Below, in pieces: positions 34,284 through 44,754 of a stretch of 64,000 nucleotides of DNA. This DNA is from Nocardia sp. NBC_00508. Its GTDB lineage: Bacteria > Actinomycetota > Actinomycetes > Mycobacteriales > Mycobacteriaceae. Within the stretch, counting starts at the first letter, position 1, and each line of letters begins with the position of its first letter. The position numbers were made by a program, and so were the translations under genes. The DNA is taken from the NCBI RefSeq assembly GCF_036346875.1, contig NZ_CP107852.1:1488001-1552000 (forward strand), given 5' to 3'. The notes under the pieces were generated by a model. That model did no database searches. It was given only the letters and a program-made list of their open reading frames with translations, and had not been told where the DNA came from.

Positions 34284-34769
34284 CTAACGCGTGGTAGCCG
34301 CGGGCGCCTCGGCTCCGGTGGCGTCGAGCAGACCGGGTCCCAACTCGGGGGTGACATCCCGGGCAGTGAGTTCGTTTCCGCACGAATCGCATTCGAGCCG
34401 CACATGCGCCTCGCCGGTGCACTCGTGGTGACGGTAGCGGACCGGAGGTCCCTCGGGCGCCATATAGGTGTCGCCCCAATCGCGGATGGCCAGCAGAATC
34501 GGGTAGATGTCGTGGCCTTTGACGGTGAGGCGGTACTCCTCGTGCGCACCGACAGCGGCCTTCTGCTTGACCAGGATGCCGTGATCGATCAACCGGTCCA
34601 GACGATCCTGCAACCTGCTGCGGGAAATGCCCAGCGCGCTCTGAAAGGCGTTGAAACGCCGGATACCGGAGAAGCAGGATTTCAGGATCAGCAGGGTCCA
34701 GCGATCACCGAAGATCACGAGTGAGCGCGTGATCGAGCACGGCACGTCGGCCAGTTCTTCGTAGCGCAC
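34284..34769 (-). CDS. HxlR-family transcriptional regulator
   Basis: A 161-residue winged-helix regulator: CSITRSLVIFGDRWTLLILK, FNAFQSALGISRSRLQDRL and LIDHGILVKQKAAVGAHEEY are the HxlR signature. A C-terminal extension carries CDSCGNELTARDV, a CxxC pair that may bind metal, as in the longer members of the family. Target unknown; the gene is followed by the methyltransferase in the same direction after 194 bp, but these regulators often act on a divergent gene, and here the divergent neighbour is only a remnant. Confidence 0.88.
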   Translation of the reverse strand: MRYEELADVPCSITRSLVIFGDRWTLLILKSCFSGIRRFNAFQSALGISRSRLQDRLDRLIDHGILVKQKAAVGAHEEYRLTVKGHDIYPILLAIRDWGDTYMAPEGPPVRYRHHECTGEAHVRLECDSCGNELTARDVTPELGPGLLDATGAEAPAATTR

Positions 34770-34869
34770 CCTCCGATGCTACCGATCGCCGCGCCGCATT
34801 CGCCCTCGTGAGATCTCACTATGCCCCGGCGCCGAGCAGCAATGCCACCGCCGCCACCGGAATAGAGCC

Positions 34870-35274
34870 GTGCTTCCGGCGGCCGAATCGTATGCACGGC
34901 ACGTCCTCGCCGATCTGGCTGGTGCCGCGTCCGTCCGGCCGCGCCGGATCGCTTCGGCGAACCTGGATTTGGGCCTGGCCCTTGTCGCGGCCGACAAGCC
35001 GGAGGAAGCGGCACACGTCGCGCTCGCGGCGATCGAATCCGGCCGACTGGTCCCGTCCAACTACTGGCGCGTCGCCGAGGTGGTCACCGGAATCGAGAAC
35101 CGTGACGCGACGGACGCGGCGACCGTTCGAGAAGCATTCCGCGACACCTACCCCGGCCTGGGCCGGTCACGCTGTCGCGGCATCGGTTCGGTTCACGGCG
35201 ATATCACCTGCGCGCTCCCCCTGCTGGTTGCTCTCAGCACGTGCGGTCCAGAACGTGAAGCGGGCCCCGGGTAG
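34870..35274 (+). pseudogene. C-terminal remnant of an XRE/TPR-type regulator
   Basis: A 134-residue frame whose first about 95 residues (AESYARHVLADLAGAASVRP, then NLDLGLALVAADKPEEAAHV and SGRLVPSNYWRVAEVV) look like the C-terminal helical repeat region of actinobacterial XRE/TPR regulators. No HTH or N-terminal repeats precede it, and its last about 30 codons run into the accD6 terminator, so the C-terminus is not native either. Most likely a truncated dead gene; an unknown short protein is the alternative. Confidence 0.55.
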
Positions 35275-35288
35275 TCCGGGGCCCGCTT
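35258..35288 (-). terminator. Terminator of the aceE-accD6 operon (13-bp perfect stem)
   Basis: AAGCGGGCCCCGG at 35258-35270 pairs perfectly with 35276-35288 around a five-base loop. It lies 12 bp beyond the accD6 stop codon on the minus strand and should end the long FAS-II operon transcript. Confidence 0.8.
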
Positions 35289-35300
35289 CGGTGCGTTGGG

Positions 35301-36734
35301 TCAGAGCGGGATGTTCTTGTGGTGACTCGCGCGGGCCGGGGCGGCGGCCAGGGCCGCCGCGATGGTGCTGCGGGTCTTGGCCGGGTCGATGACCTGGTCG
35401 ACGACGCCGATCGCGATAGCGCGCTCCACGCCACCCGCGATGCGCTCGTGTTCGGCGGTCAGCCGCTCGTGCAGCGCTTCGCGCTCTTCCTCCGGCGCGG
35501 CCGCGAGCGCCTTCTTGTGCAGGATGCCGACCGCGGCCTTGGCGCCCATCACGGCCACCTCGGAACCCGGCCATGCGTAGACCGCCGTCGCGCCGAGCGA
35601 GCGAGCGTTCATGGCGATGTAGGCGCCACCGTAGATCTTGCGCGTCACCAAGGTGACCCGCGGAACGCGCGCCTCGGCGAACGCGTGCAGCAGCTTCGCA
35701 CCACGGCGCACTACGCCTTCCCATTCCTGGCCGACACCGGGCAAGTAGCCCGGCACGTCGGTGACCACGATCAGCGGAATGCCGAACGCGTCGCACAGCC
35801 GCACGAACCGTGCCGCCTTCTCGGCGCTTTCGGAGTTCAGACAGCCACCGAGCCGGATCGGGTTGTTCGCCAGCACACCGACGGTGCGGCCGCCGAGGCG
35901 ACCGATGCCGGTGACGATGCTGCGGGCGTACCGACCCTGCAGTTCCTCGAACGACGATTCACCGTCGACGTTGTCGAGCAATTCGTGGATGACCGGCTTC
36001 ACGTCGTAGGCGCGCTTGGCCGAATCCGGCAGCATCGCCTTCAGGTCGATATCGCCGTGCTCGGCGGCGAGCATGTCGAATTCGCCCTGCTCGGCGAACA
36101 TCGATACCAGGCGGCGGGCGCGGTGCAGCGCGTCGGTCTCGTCGTCGGCGACGATGTGGGTGACGCCGGACTTCTTGCCGTGCGTCTCCGGACCACCGAG
36201 GGTGGCCATGTCGACCTGCTCGCCGGTCACGCTGCGCACCACGTCCGGACCGGTCACGAAGACGCGGCCTTCCGGAGCCATGATCACGATGTCGGTGAGC
36301 GCCGGACCGTAGGCGGCGCCACCGGCGGCGAAGCCGAGTACGACGGAGATCTGCGGAACCAGGCCGGACGCGCGGACCATCGCCTCGAAGACCTGGCCGA
36401 CCGCGTGCAGCGCCTCGACACCCTCGGCCAGGCGAGCGCCGCCGGAGTGCCACAGCCCGACCACCGGGACGCCGGAGTCGATGGCGGTGTCGATGGCGTC
36501 GACGATGTGCTTGCAGCCCTCCACGCCCATCGCGCCGCCCATCACGGTGGCGTCGGAGCAGTAGGCCACGGTGCGAACACCGTCCACCTCGCCGATGGCA
36601 GCGAGAACACCGGACTTGTCACGCGGGTGTAGCGGAAGAATGGTGCCCGGATCGAAGAAGCGCTGGAGTCGGCCTAGCGGATCGCGCGGGTCGGTCGCGG
36701 TCTCGTGTTGCACCGCGGGAGCGATGATTGTCAT
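35301..36734 (-). CDS. accD6: Acyl-CoA carboxylase beta subunit AccD6
   Basis: A 477-residue carboxyltransferase beta subunit. It has LQRFFDPGTILPLHPRDKSG, VVGLWHSGGARLAEGVEALH, VVLGFAAGGAAYGPALTDIV (first oxyanion region), LIVVTDVPGYLPGVGQEWEG and YGGAYIAMNARSLGATAVYA (second). In mycobacteria AccD6 with AccA3 makes malonyl-CoA for FAS-I/FAS-II and mycolate elongation. It is the last gene of the minus-strand fabD-acpM-kasA-accD6 group but is separated from kasA by a 123-bp gap with a strong hairpin, so it may have extra regulation. Confidence 0.94.
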   Translation of the reverse strand: MTIIAPAVQHETATDPRDPLGRLQRFFDPGTILPLHPRDKSGVLAAIGEVDGVRTVAYCSDATVMGGAMGVEGCKHIVDAIDTAIDSGVPVVGLWHSGGARLAEGVEALHAVGQVFEAMVRASGLVPQISVVLGFAAGGAAYGPALTDIVIMAPEGRVFVTGPDVVRSVTGEQVDMATLGGPETHGKKSGVTHIVADDETDALHRARRLVSMFAEQGEFDMLAAEHGDIDLKAMLPDSAKRAYDVKPVIHELLDNVDGESSFEELQGRYARSIVTGIGRLGGRTVGVLANNPIRLGGCLNSESAEKAARFVRLCDAFGIPLIVVTDVPGYLPGVGQEWEGVVRRGAKLLHAFAEARVPRVTLVTRKIYGGAYIAMNARSLGATAVYAWPGSEVAVMGAKAAVGILHKKALAAAPEEEREALHERLTAEHERIAGGVERAIAIGVVDQVIDPAKTRSTIAAALAAAPARASHHKNIPL

Positions 36735-36792
36735 CGCGTTGTCTCCTCACCTCACTGAGTGTGCCGCTGCCGCGGCTGCGTATGTCGAACCA

Positions 36793-36830
36793 CGGCGGGG
36801 TCGTGCCACCTCAGGTGGCAGACCCCGCCG
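36793..36830 (-). terminator. Strong hairpin between kasA and accD6 (attenuator or terminator)
   Basis: CGGCGGGGTCGTGCCACC (36793-36810) pairs with GGTGGCAGACCCCGCCG (36814-36830) through 17 bp with one bulged base and a TCA loop. It starts 28 bp after the kasA stop codon on the minus strand, so it can partly stop transcription before accD6. Confidence 0.7.
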
Positions 36831-36857
36831 GGACCCGTTGTGCAGTTGATCGCGCGG

Positions 36858-38108
36858 CTATGCCCGACCGAAGGCGAGCGCCACATTGTGCCCGCCGAAT
36901 CCGAAGGAGTTGTTGATCGCGTACTCGATCTCCTGGCGGCGGGCTTCGCCGCGCACCACATCGAGGTCGATCTCCGGGTCCTGGTTCTCCAGGTTCAGCG
37001 TCGGCGGGACGATGCCGTCGCGGATACTCATCACCGTCAGCACGGATTCCAGGGCGCCGACGGCGCCGATCGAGTGACCGAGTGCCGACTTGGGCGCGTA
37101 CACCGAGGCGTGGTTGCCCACGGCCTTGCTGATCGCGTTCGCCTCGGCGGTGTCGCCGATCGGCGTCGCGGTCGCGTGCGCGTTGATGTGCGTGATGTCC
37201 TGCTTGGTCAACCCCGCGGACTGCATCGCCCTGGTCATGGCCCGCGCCGCGCCGTCGCCCGTCGGGTCGGGAGCGACGAGGTGGAAGCCGTCGGAGGTGA
37301 TGCCTGCGCCGAGCAGGCGCGCGTGGATGGTGGCACCACGCGCCTTCGCGTGCTCCTCGGTCTCGATGACCATGAGCGCGCCCGCCTCGCCGAAGACGAA
37401 GCCGTCGCGATCCTTGTCGAAGGGACGCGACGCGCCCTTCGGGTCGTCGTTGCGGGTGCTCATGGCGCGCATCATGGTGAACGCCGCGATCGGCACCGCG
37501 TCGATGAAGCCTTCGACGCCACCGGTGACGACCATGTCGGCGTCACCCATGACGATCATGCGCCAGGCGTTGGCGATGGCCTCGGAGCCGGACGAGCATG
37601 CCGAGACCGGAGTGACCACTCCCGCCCTGGCCTTCAGTTCGAGACCGACAACGGCCGACGGGCCGTTCGGCATGACCATCTGGACAGCCAACGGCGAAAT
37701 CTTGCGATAGCCGCCGTTCTTCAGCTTGTCCACGGAATCGATGAGGGCGTCGCCACCACCTAATCCGGTGCCGATGGCCACACCCAGCCGCTCGTGATCG
37801 ACTTCCGGGCTGCCCGCGTTCCGCCACACCTCGCGACCGAGCACGGTCGCGAGTTGCTCGACGTAGGCCATGCGCCGGCATTCGACACGGGACAGCAGGG
37901 TGTCGGGCCGGACCTTCAGGTGACCGCCGATGCGGACCGGAAGGTCGTATTCCTCGACGAAGGAATCCTCGAGAACGTCGATGCCGCTCTCGCCGTTGAG
38001 GAGTCCCTTCCACGTCGCATCGACGTCACCCGCGATCGACGTGGTCGCCGCCAGGCTAGTTACGACGACGTTGGGGAAGTTCCCGTTCAAGGTGGAAGGA
38101 GTGGTCAC
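36858..38108 (-). CDS. kasA: Beta-ketoacyl-ACP synthase KasA (FAS-II)
   Basis: A 416-residue elongating condensing enzyme that extends meromycolate chains on AcpM. The Cys-His-His triad is visible: [17 protein letters not shown] (nucleophile), [18 protein letters not shown] and [15 protein letters not shown], plus the C-terminal [18 protein letters not shown]. The N-terminus ([20 protein letters not shown]) and length are those of mycobacterial KasA. Ten base pairs separate it from acpM. Unlike M. tuberculosis, there is no kasB next to it; accD6 follows directly. Confidence 0.95.
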   Translation of the reverse strand: MTTPSTLNGNFPNVVVTSLAATTSIAGDVDATWKGLLNGESGIDVLEDSFVEEYDLPVRIGGHLKVRPDTLLSRVECRRMAYVEQLATVLGREVWRNAGSPEVDHERLGVAIGTGLGGGDALIDSVDKLKNGGYRKISPLAVQMVMPNGPSAVVGLELKARAGVVTPVSACSSGSEAIANAWRMIVMGDADMVVTGGVEGFIDAVPIAAFTMMRAMSTRNDDPKGASRPFDKDRDGFVFGEAGALMVIETEEHAKARGATIHARLLGAGITSDGFHLVAPDPTGDGAARAMTRAMQSAGLTKQDITHINAHATATPIGDTAEANAISKAVGNHASVYAPKSALGHSIGAVGALESVLTVMSIRDGIVPPTLNLENQDPEIDLDVVRGEARRQEIEYAINNSFGFGGHNVALAFGRA

Positions 38109-38118
38109 AGTGTCGGCC

Positions 38119-38421
38119 CTACTCGGCGTTGTCGAACTTGGCCTTGAGCTCGGCGGCCGCCTCAGCGTTCTCCGCCTCGAGCTTCTGGATGTATCCGACG
38201 GCGTCGCCGACCGTCTTGAGGCTGGCCAGATCCTCGTCCGGGATCTTCACGCCGTACTTGTCCTCGGTCTGCACCGCGATCTCGACCATGGACAGCGAGT
38301 CGATGTCCAGGTCGTCGACGAAGGACTTCTCGATCGTCACTTCGGAGGGCTCGATGCCGGTCACCTCTTCGATGATCTTGCCGAGTTCCTCGACGATTTG
38401 TTCCTGGGTCAGAGCGGCCAC
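38119..38421 (-). CDS. acpM: Meromycolate-extension acyl carrier protein AcpM
   Basis: A 100-residue acyl carrier protein. The 4'-phosphopantetheine Ser lies in [21 protein letters not shown]-terminal extension rich in Ala and Glu ([20 protein letters not shown]) after about residue 80 distinguishes AcpM from housekeeping ACPs and is shared with mycobacteria. It carries growing chains between FabD, KasA and the reductases. GGGAG stands upstream of the ATG at 38421. Confidence 0.96.
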   Translation of the reverse strand: MAALTQEQIVEELGKIIEEVTGIEPSEVTIEKSFVDDLDIDSLSMVEIAVQTEDKYGVKIPDEDLASLKTVGDAVGYIQKLEAENAEAAAELKAKFDNAE

Positions 38422-38543
38422 TTCGTGGCTCCCTTCTTGATATTTTGTAGGGCTCTACTGGTTCTTTTTCGGATCGAGCGGGCGGATAGTTACCGCCTGC
38501 TCGGTCACGACCTCGCATCTGGATGCGCGGTCGCGGTGGAAAG

Positions 38544-39458
38544 CTAGCCGGATGTGGTCAGCTCAGCCAACGCGGGGAGGTCTTCCGGGGTCTTCAGGGC
38601 CAGCGTCGGCGTACCCTTCAGCTCCCGTTTCGCGATGCCGACGAGGGTGCCCGCCGGCGGCAGTTCCGCCACCGCCGAAACGCCGGCCGTGCGGACGGTT
38701 TCGGTGCACAGATCCCACCGGACAGGCCGGGTGACCTGCGCGGCGAGCTTGTCGATCGCATCCTGTCCGGACGCGACGGGCTTGCCGTCGAAGTTCGAGA
38801 GCAGGGTCCTGGTCGGCTCGCTCGGCGTGATCTTCGTTATGGCTTCGGTCACAGCATCCTGCGCCGGGGCCATGAAGGCGGTGTGGAACGCGCCCGCGAC
38901 GGGCAACGCGCGAACCCGGGCCTTCTCCGGGGGATTCGCGGCGAGCTCGGCGAGAGCGTCCAGCCGACCCGCGGCCACGATCTGACCCACCGCGTTGCGG
39001 TTGGCCGGAACGAGGTCGAGTTCGGCGAGCCGTTCGAGCACGGCGGCCTCATCGCCACCGAGCACCGCGGACATACCGGTCGGCTCCAGCGCGCACGCCT
39101 TGGCCATCTCCGCTCCGCGGATCGCGGCCAACCGGACCGCGTCGTCGGCGGAGATGACTCCGGCGACCGCGGCGGCGGCGAGCTCGCCGACCGAGTGTCC
39201 GGCGACGATGGTAGCGGCAGGCAGCGCGTCCTGCGAGATTTCCGAGAACGCGAGCAGTGCCGCGGCGACCACCAGCGGTTGGGTGACCGCGGTATCGGTG
39301 ATCTCCTCGGCCGTCGCGGTGGTGCCGAGACGAACCAGGTCCAGGCCGGAAGCCTTGGACCACAGGGTGAGGCGCTCATTCGCGCCGGGAAGGTCGAGCC
39401 AGGGCGCGAGCATGCCGGGTGCCTGAGAGCCCTGTCCAGGGGCGAACAACGCGATCAC
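38544..39458 (-). CDS. fabD: Malonyl-CoA:ACP transacylase FabD
   Basis: A 304-residue transacylase that loads malonate on AcpM. Landmarks: IALFAPGQGSQAPGMLAPWL, TIVAGHSVGELAAAAVAG (nucleophile Ser in GHSVG), and VAGAFHTAFMAPAQDAV with the catalytic His. The GTG at 39458 restores the family N-terminus; the frame is open 31 codons further without similarity. It is separated from acpM by 122 bp and from the PucR regulator upstream by 128 bp, so an internal promoter before fabD is plausible. Confidence 0.94.
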   Translation of the reverse strand: MIALFAPGQGSQAPGMLAPWLDLPGANERLTLWSKASGLDLVRLGTTATAEEITDTAVTQPLVVAAALLAFSEISQDALPAATIVAGHSVGELAAAAVAGVISADDAVRLAAIRGAEMAKACALEPTGMSAVLGGDEAAVLERLAELDLVPANRNAVGQIVAAGRLDALAELAANPPEKARVRALPVAGAFHTAFMAPAQDAVTEAITKITPSEPTRTLLSNFDGKPVASGQDAIDKLAAQVTRPVRWDLCTETVRTAGVSAVAELPPAGTLVGIAKRELKGTPTLALKTPEDLPALAELTTSG

Positions 39459-39586
39459 GCCTCTAAGAAAACACTGTGAGACCGGCCGAACGAGATGTCG
39501 ACGCGGATGAAGGTTCCGAGGCGCTTTTGTGGGAGTTCCACAAAAGACCACGTGGCCTGTCCGAATCGACCGATTCGGCGAACGTG

Positions 39587-40921
39587 TTACATGCCCTCGT
39601 TGCCGTATGCGACTTGCGTGACTTCTGGGGTAGGTGTTGACGATTCGTTACGGGTTCGTGTCAGACGACCCACTGTTGCGGCGATTCGGAGCACGTACGC
39701 GTCCCGCGGATTCATCGGATCACGGCCGGTGATCTCGGCGATGCGCTTCAAGCGATACCGGACCGTATTTGGATGGACGTACAGCTGACGCGCACACGTC
39801 TCGACAGCTCCACCGCAATCCAGATAGGCGTCGAGGGTGTCCGCCAGCGACGACCCCGCCGCGGCCAACGGTAGGACAAGGTACTCGTTCAGCGCGTCGA
39901 TCGCAGCTCGATCACCCAACAAAGCTCGTTCCGGCAGCAATTCGGTCGCGTGCACCGGTCGCGGGGCCCCGCGCCAGCCCACTACGGCCTCCATGCCCGC
40001 CAGCGCCTCCACCGCGCTGGCGTGCGCCGCGCCCAAGGTGCGCGTGGTCGGCCCGATCACCACCGGGCCGTCCGAGAAAACCTCGGCGAGCAAGTCGGCC
40101 AGGAACGGGGAGATATACGAGGCGTCGCCCAGATGCCCGGACACCACCATGACCAGCCTGGTGCCCTGCACCACCGCGAGCGCGGCGCGACCGTGCCGCG
40201 CCGCGATGGTATGCACCGCCCCCACCGACGAGACGCCCTGCTCGCCCGGCGGGGTCCCCACCAGCACCGTCGCCGGTGCGGTGGCGTCCCAGTTCAGCGT
40301 CGCGGCCCGGGAGAGCATGTCCGGACCGCTGTCGCCGCGCACCACGGCGTCGACGACGAGCGCCTCCAGCCGGGTGTCCCACGCACCGCGCGACTCGGCG
40401 GCGCTGGCGTACACCGAGGCGGCGGCGAACCCGAGCTCACGCCCGTAGCGCAGCACCGCCTCGGTGAGCGCGACCAGCTGCCGGTCGTTGCGCGCGAGCG
40501 CGGGCAGCCACTGCTCGAAGAACTCCATCGCGACGCGGACCATGTCCACGGTCTGGCGCAGCGTCAGCCGCCGCGCCAGGTCCTGCGGGATCACCTGGAA
40601 GGCGTCCAGGCTGAACCGGATGTCGCTGTCCGGATCCTGCAGCCACTCCAGAAAGTTCACCACCGCGGTCTGCACCAGCATCTGCACGCCGGCCCGCTGG
40701 GCGGCGTCCAGATCGGCGAAGAACGGCAACCGATCCTGCATCGACCCCACCGCCTCGGTGGAGAGGCGGCCGGAGAACTGCTTCACGCGTCTGAGCAGAG
40801 TGTCCGGAAGGGGGTCGCGGGTCTGCCGGTTCGGGGAGAGCGCGCCCGTCGGCAGATACACCTCGTGCTCGGAGGAGCCTTCGGAGATCCGTCGCGGCCG
40901 CGGCGGTTTACGGTCCACCAT
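39587..40921 (-). CDS. PucR/CdaR-type regulator of the FAS-II locus (Rv2242-like)
   Basis: A 444-residue regulator of the PucR/CdaR type. The C-terminal HTH is CARQLYVHPNTVRYRLKRIA, preceded by LADTLDAYLDCGGAVETCA. The central part (VVRVAM-like helices with FFEQWLPALARNDRQLVALT) is a GGDEF-like/PucR sensor region. The equivalent mycobacterial gene, Rv2242, lies between aceE and fabD exactly as here. Start ATG 40921, 11 bp after the aceE stop, so it is cotranscribed with aceE. It is a natural candidate regulator of fatty-acid elongation genes; direct proof is not in the sequence. Confidence 0.9.
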   Translation of the reverse strand: MVDRKPPRPRRISEGSSEHEVYLPTGALSPNRQTRDPLPDTLLRRVKQFSGRLSTEAVGSMQDRLPFFADLDAAQRAGVQMLVQTAVVNFLEWLQDPDSDIRFSLDAFQVIPQDLARRLTLRQTVDMVRVAMEFFEQWLPALARNDRQLVALTEAVLRYGRELGFAAASVYASAAESRGAWDTRLEALVVDAVVRGDSGPDMLSRAATLNWDATAPATVLVGTPPGEQGVSSVGAVHTIAARHGRAALAVVQGTRLVMVVSGHLGDASYISPFLADLLAEVFSDGPVVIGPTTRTLGAAHASAVEALAGMEAVVGWRGAPRPVHATELLPERALLGDRAAIDALNEYLVLPLAAAGSSLADTLDAYLDCGGAVETCARQLYVHPNTVRYRLKRIAEITGRDPMNPRDAYVLRIAATVGRLTRTRNESSTPTPEVTQVAYGNEGM

Positions 40922-40932
40922 CCAATGTTCCG

Positions 40933-43881
40933 CTACGCGAGGTCTTCGTCCGAACTCACCGCCGGCTTCGGCGCGGCGTCCACGTCGGCGATCCGGTACT
41001 TCGCCGCCGCCTCGACGACCTTGGCGGAGTCGATCTTGCCCGCACGGGCCAGACCGGCCAGCGCGGCCACCGCGATGGACTGCGCGTCGACGTTGAACAC
41101 CCGGCGTGCGGCCGGGCGGGTGTCGGAGAAGCCGAAACCGTCCGTGCCGAGCGTGGTGAAGTCGCCCGGAACCCACTTGCGGACCTGGTCGGGCACCGCG
41201 CGCATCCAGTCGGTCGCGGCGACGTACGGGCCTTCGACCCGGGACAGCGCCTCGGTGACGTACGGGACGCCCGGCTCGGCGTCCGGGTTGCGCAGTGCGG
41301 CGATCTCCTTGTCCAGCGCCTCCTTGCGGAGTTCGCCCCACGAGGTCACCGACCAGACATCCGCTTGCACGCCCCATTCCTCGGCGAGCAGCGCCTGCGC
41401 GCGCAAGCCGTCCGGCACAGTGACGCCGGAGACCAGGATCTGGGCGCGCACCGCGCCCTCACCCCCGCGCTTGTACAGGTAGATGCCCTTGAGCAGACCG
41501 GCGATATCCAAGCCCTCCGGCTCGGCGGGCTGTTGGTACGGCTCGTTGTAGAGGGTGATGTAGTAGAAGACGTCCTCGCCGCCGAACTCGCCCGCACTGC
41601 CGTGCGGGCGGGCGCCCGGCAGCGGCGCCGAACTCTCCGGCGCAACGCCGCCGCCGTACATCCGGCGCAGGCCGTCCCGGACGATGTGGGCGATCTCGAA
41701 CGCGAACGCCGGGTCGTAGGTCACCACGGCCGGGTTGGTCGCCGCGAGCAGCAGCGAGTGCCCGTCGTTGTGCTGCAGACCCTCACCGGTCAGCGTGGTG
41801 CGTCCCGCGGTCGCACCGAGCACGAAGCCGCGGGCCAGCTGGTCGGCGGCGGCCCACAGCCCGTCGCCGGTGCGCTGGAAGCCGAACATCGAGTAGAAGA
41901 TGTACAGCGGGATCATCGGCTCGCCATGGGTGGCGTACGCGGTGCCCGCCGCGGTGAACGACGCCGTCGACCCCGCTTCGTTGATGCCCTCGTGCAGGAT
42001 CTGCCCGACTGCGCTCTCTTTGTAGGCAAGCATCAATTCCGCGTCGACCGATGTGTAGAGCTGGCCGTTGCGGTTGTAGATCTTCAACGAAGGGAACCAC
42101 GAGTCCATACCGAAGGTCCTGGCCTCGTCGGGGATGATCGGCACGATCCGCTTGCCGATCTCCTTGTCCCGCAGCAGCTCCTTCATCAGCCGCACCAGCG
42201 CCATCGTGGTGGCCACGTTCTGCTTGCCGGAGCCCTTGCGCACCGAGCGGTACGCCTCGTCACCGGGAAGCTTCAGCGGCTTCGCCGCCGCGCGCCGCTC
42301 GGGCAGGAATCCACCCAGGCTCTTGCGCCGATCGAGCATGTACTGGACCTCCCGCGCCTCCATGCCGGGGTGGTAGTACGGCGGCAGGTACGGGTCCTTC
42401 TCCAGTTCGGCGTCACTGATCGGGATTCGCTGCAGGTCGCGGAAGTCCTTGAGGTCCTGCAGGGTCAGCTTCTTCATCTGGTGCGTGGCGTTGCGGCCCT
42501 CGAAGTGCTTGCCGAGCGTGTAGCCCTTGATGGTCTTGGCCAGGATCACGGTCGGCTGGCCCTTGTGCGCCATCGCGGCCGCGTAGGCGGCGTACACCTT
42601 GCGGTAGTCGTGGCCGCCGCGCTTGAGGTTCCAGATCTCCTGGTCGGTCAGGTCCTGCACCAGTGCCTTGGTGCGCGGGTCCCGGCCGAAGAAGTGATCG
42701 CGAACGTAGGCGCCGTCGTTGGCCTTGTACGTCTGGTAGTCCCCGTCGGGAGTGCTGTTCATCAGGTTCACCAGCGCACCGTCGCGGTCGGCGCCCAGCA
42801 GCGCGTCCCACTCGCGACCCCAGATCACCTTGATGACGTTCCAGCCCGCACCGCGGAAGAACGACTCCAGCTCCTGGATGATCTTGCCGTTGCCGCGCAC
42901 CGGGCCGTCCAGGCGCTGCAAGTTGCAGTTGACCACGAAGGTCAGGTTGTCCAGACCCTCCATGGCCGCGACGTGCGCGAGGCCGCGCGACTCCGGCTCG
43001 TCCATCTCACCGTCGCCGAGGAACGCCCACACGTGCTGATCGGAGGTGTCCTTGATACCGCGGTCGTGCAGGTAGTGGTTGAACCGGGCCTGGTAGATCG
43101 CGTTCATCGGACCCAAGCCCATGGACACCGTGGGGAACTCCCAGAAGGTGTTCAGCAGCCGCGGATGCGGGTAGGACGGCAGCCCGTGGCCGGGTCCGCC
43201 GTGGCTGTACTCCTGCCGGAAGCCGTCGAGCTGGTCGGCCGAGAGCCTGCCCTCCAGGAACGCGCGGGCGTAGATGCCCGGCGAGGCGTGACCCTGGATG
43301 AAGATCGAATCGCCGCCGCCGGTGTGGTCCTTGCCGCGGAAGAAGTGGTTGAAGCCGACCTCGTAGAGCGCCGCCGAGGACGCGTAGGTCGAGATGTGCC
43401 CGCCGACGCCGATACCTGGACGCTGGGCGCGATGCACCATGATCGCGGCGTTCCAGCGGATCCAGGCGCGGAAGCGACGCTCCACCTCTTCGTCGCCGGG
43501 GAACCACGGCTCGTTCTCGGTGGGGATGGTGTTGACGTAGTCGGTGGAAGTCAAGGACGGGATGGCGACACGACGTTCACCGGCCCGCTCCAACAGGCGG
43601 AGCATGAGGTAACGCGCACGGCCGGGGCCTTCCCGGTCGAGCATTTCATCGAACGACTCGAGCCATTCGCTGGTTTCCTCCGGGTCGATGTCCGGTAGGT
43701 AGGACGCCACCCCCTCGCGGATCACCCGCACCCGGCCACCCTGCTGTGGCGCCTGCGGCCCGTTCGGATCGCGGCTCGCGGCGGGAGCAGGGGCGGGGGC
43801 GGAACTGGCGCCGGCGGATTTCGCCGGTGCGGGAGAGTGGATCAGGTCGGTCAAATCTGCTCCTCGTACAGGGGTGGACAT
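40933..43881 (-). CDS. aceE: Pyruvate dehydrogenase E1 component, homodimeric type
   Basis: A 982-residue ThDP-dependent E1 that decarboxylates pyruvate and passes the acetyl group to the E2 lipoyl domain. Family blocks: [40 protein letters not shown], the ThDP motif [20 protein letters not shown] ending [11 protein letters not shown], and the E1 transketolase part [20 protein letters not shown]. An Ala/Pro-rich N-terminal 45 residues is disordered. The ATG at 43881 is used; a TTG at 43854 with AGGAG seven bases upstream (LTDLIHSP) is a serious alternative. First gene of the run leading into the FAS-II operon. Confidence 0.95.
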   Translation of the reverse strand: MSTPVRGADLTDLIHSPAPAKSAGASSAPAPAPAASRDPNGPQAPQQGGRVRVIREGVASYLPDIDPEETSEWLESFDEMLDREGPGRARYLMLRLLERAGERRVAIPSLTSTDYVNTIPTENEPWFPGDEEVERRFRAWIRWNAAIMVHRAQRPGIGVGGHISTYASSAALYEVGFNHFFRGKDHTGGGDSIFIQGHASPGIYARAFLEGRLSADQLDGFRQEYSHGGPGHGLPSYPHPRLLNTFWEFPTVSMGLGPMNAIYQARFNHYLHDRGIKDTSDQHVWAFLGDGEMDEPESRGLAHVAAMEGLDNLTFVVNCNLQRLDGPVRGNGKIIQELESFFRGAGWNVIKVIWGREWDALLGADRDGALVNLMNSTPDGDYQTYKANDGAYVRDHFFGRDPRTKALVQDLTDQEIWNLKRGGHDYRKVYAAYAAAMAHKGQPTVILAKTIKGYTLGKHFEGRNATHQMKKLTLQDLKDFRDLQRIPISDAELEKDPYLPPYYHPGMEAREVQYMLDRRKSLGGFLPERRAAAKPLKLPGDEAYRSVRKGSGKQNVATTMALVRLMKELLRDKEIGKRIVPIIPDEARTFGMDSWFPSLKIYNRNGQLYTSVDAELMLAYKESAVGQILHEGINEAGSTASFTAAGTAYATHGEPMIPLYIFYSMFGFQRTGDGLWAAADQLARGFVLGATAGRTTLTGEGLQHNDGHSLLLAATNPAVVTYDPAFAFEIAHIVRDGLRRMYGGGVAPESSAPLPGARPHGSAGEFGGEDVFYYITLYNEPYQQPAEPEGLDIAGLLKGIYLYKRGGEGAVRAQILVSGVTVPDGLRAQALLAEEWGVQADVWSVTSWGELRKEALDKEIAALRNPDAEPGVPYVTEALSRVEGPYVAATDWMRAVPDQVRKWVPGDFTTLGTDGFGFSDTRPAARRVFNVDAQSIAVAALAGLARAGKIDSAKVVEAAAKYRIADVDAAPKPAVSSDEDLA

Positions 43882-44070
43882 GCTGTTGGCGTCTTTATCC
43901 CCGGGCGGGCTCGCGTGGTTGGCGGACCGCCCGTTTACGAAAGGTTCGGGCGCACCATCCATCCTTGCTGATGGCGCGTCCCAGGTCATCATGTCAGCCG
44001 CAAATCCAGTAAGTTCGACTGGCAAGGTGAGCATGATGAGCCGTGGCAGCCGTGAGGAGCGGGGAGGACG
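43882..44070. promoter_or_regulatory. Divergent promoter region aceE / lipoprotein gene
   Basis: A 189-bp region between the divergent starts of aceE and the lipoprotein gene. It must contain both promoters. Short AT-richer patches (tctttatcc near 43892 and cagtaagttcgac near 44009) are possible -10 regions, but no conserved operator is recognisable. Confidence 0.4.
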
Positions 44071-44628
44071 ATGAAGCTGCTGAACCCACGCGGGTTCGGG
44101 ATGGCGTGCGCCGGCGGCGCCGTCGCCATCGGGATGGTGGTGGCCGGATGCGCCAACCGGGTCGAGGGCTCGGCGAGCCCGAACGCGAGCGATCTGGCGG
44201 CGTACCAGACCGAGGCGGCGTCCTCGTCGGCGGCGGCGACGTCCTCGCGGCGCGCGGCGGCCCAGGCCACGGCCATCGCCGACAACTGCGGACAGTTCCC
44301 CACCACCACCGGTATCGGAGTCACCAAGTACAACGACTTCGTCGACGCGCACGATTCGAACGCGCCCGACTACGTCGCCAAGCGGGACTCGGCCGCCCAA
44401 ACCCTCGAGGACGCCGCGAACACCGTGGAAAGCGGTGTGAACGCCGCCAAGGACACGCTGCCGCCGGACCTGGCCGCCACCTTCACCGAGTACGTGATCG
44501 CGGCGCGCGCTCTGGCCGGTGCGACGCGCGGGATGACCTACACCGCACCGGTCGGAGCGCTCAACGACGCCAGCAGACGGGTGAACGACGCACGCAACGC
44601 CGTGCGCGACTCCTGCCCGAAACGCTGA
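44071..44628 (+). CDS. Putative lipoprotein (Rv2240c position)
   Basis: A 185-residue exported protein with an N-terminal signal ([20 protein letters not shown], then GMVVAGCAN) whose lipobox VAGC predicts lipidation and membrane anchoring. A Ser/Ala-rich linker follows, then a helical domain with two further Cys residues ([14 protein letters not shown] and the terminal DSCPKR) that could form a disulfide. Conserved proteins occupy the same place in mycobacteria but their function is unknown. GGGGAGGACG lies just upstream of the ATG. Confidence 0.82.
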   Translation: MKLLNPRGFGMACAGGAVAIGMVVAGCANRVEGSASPNASDLAAYQTEAASSSAAATSSRRAAAQATAIADNCGQFPTTTGIGVTKYNDFVDAHDSNAPDYVAKRDSAAQTLEDAANTVESGVNAAKDTLPPDLAATFTEYVIAARALAGATRGMTYTAPVGALNDASRRVNDARNAVRDSCPKR

Positions 44629-44754
44629 GAACGCCCCTGACACACCATCGCAACGCGACATTCGGTAGCTATTTAGCCGGATCGGCTTGCGCTGAAGCCC
44701 ATAACCATGTTCGCTTGCAACTATCTATTGTCGGGAGTTGAGGAGGACACCACC

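Noticed and set aside
43882..44661. Extension of the aceE frame to 1242 residues
   Set aside because: The extra N-terminal sequence overlaps the divergent lipoprotein gene and shows no similarity to E1 enzymes.
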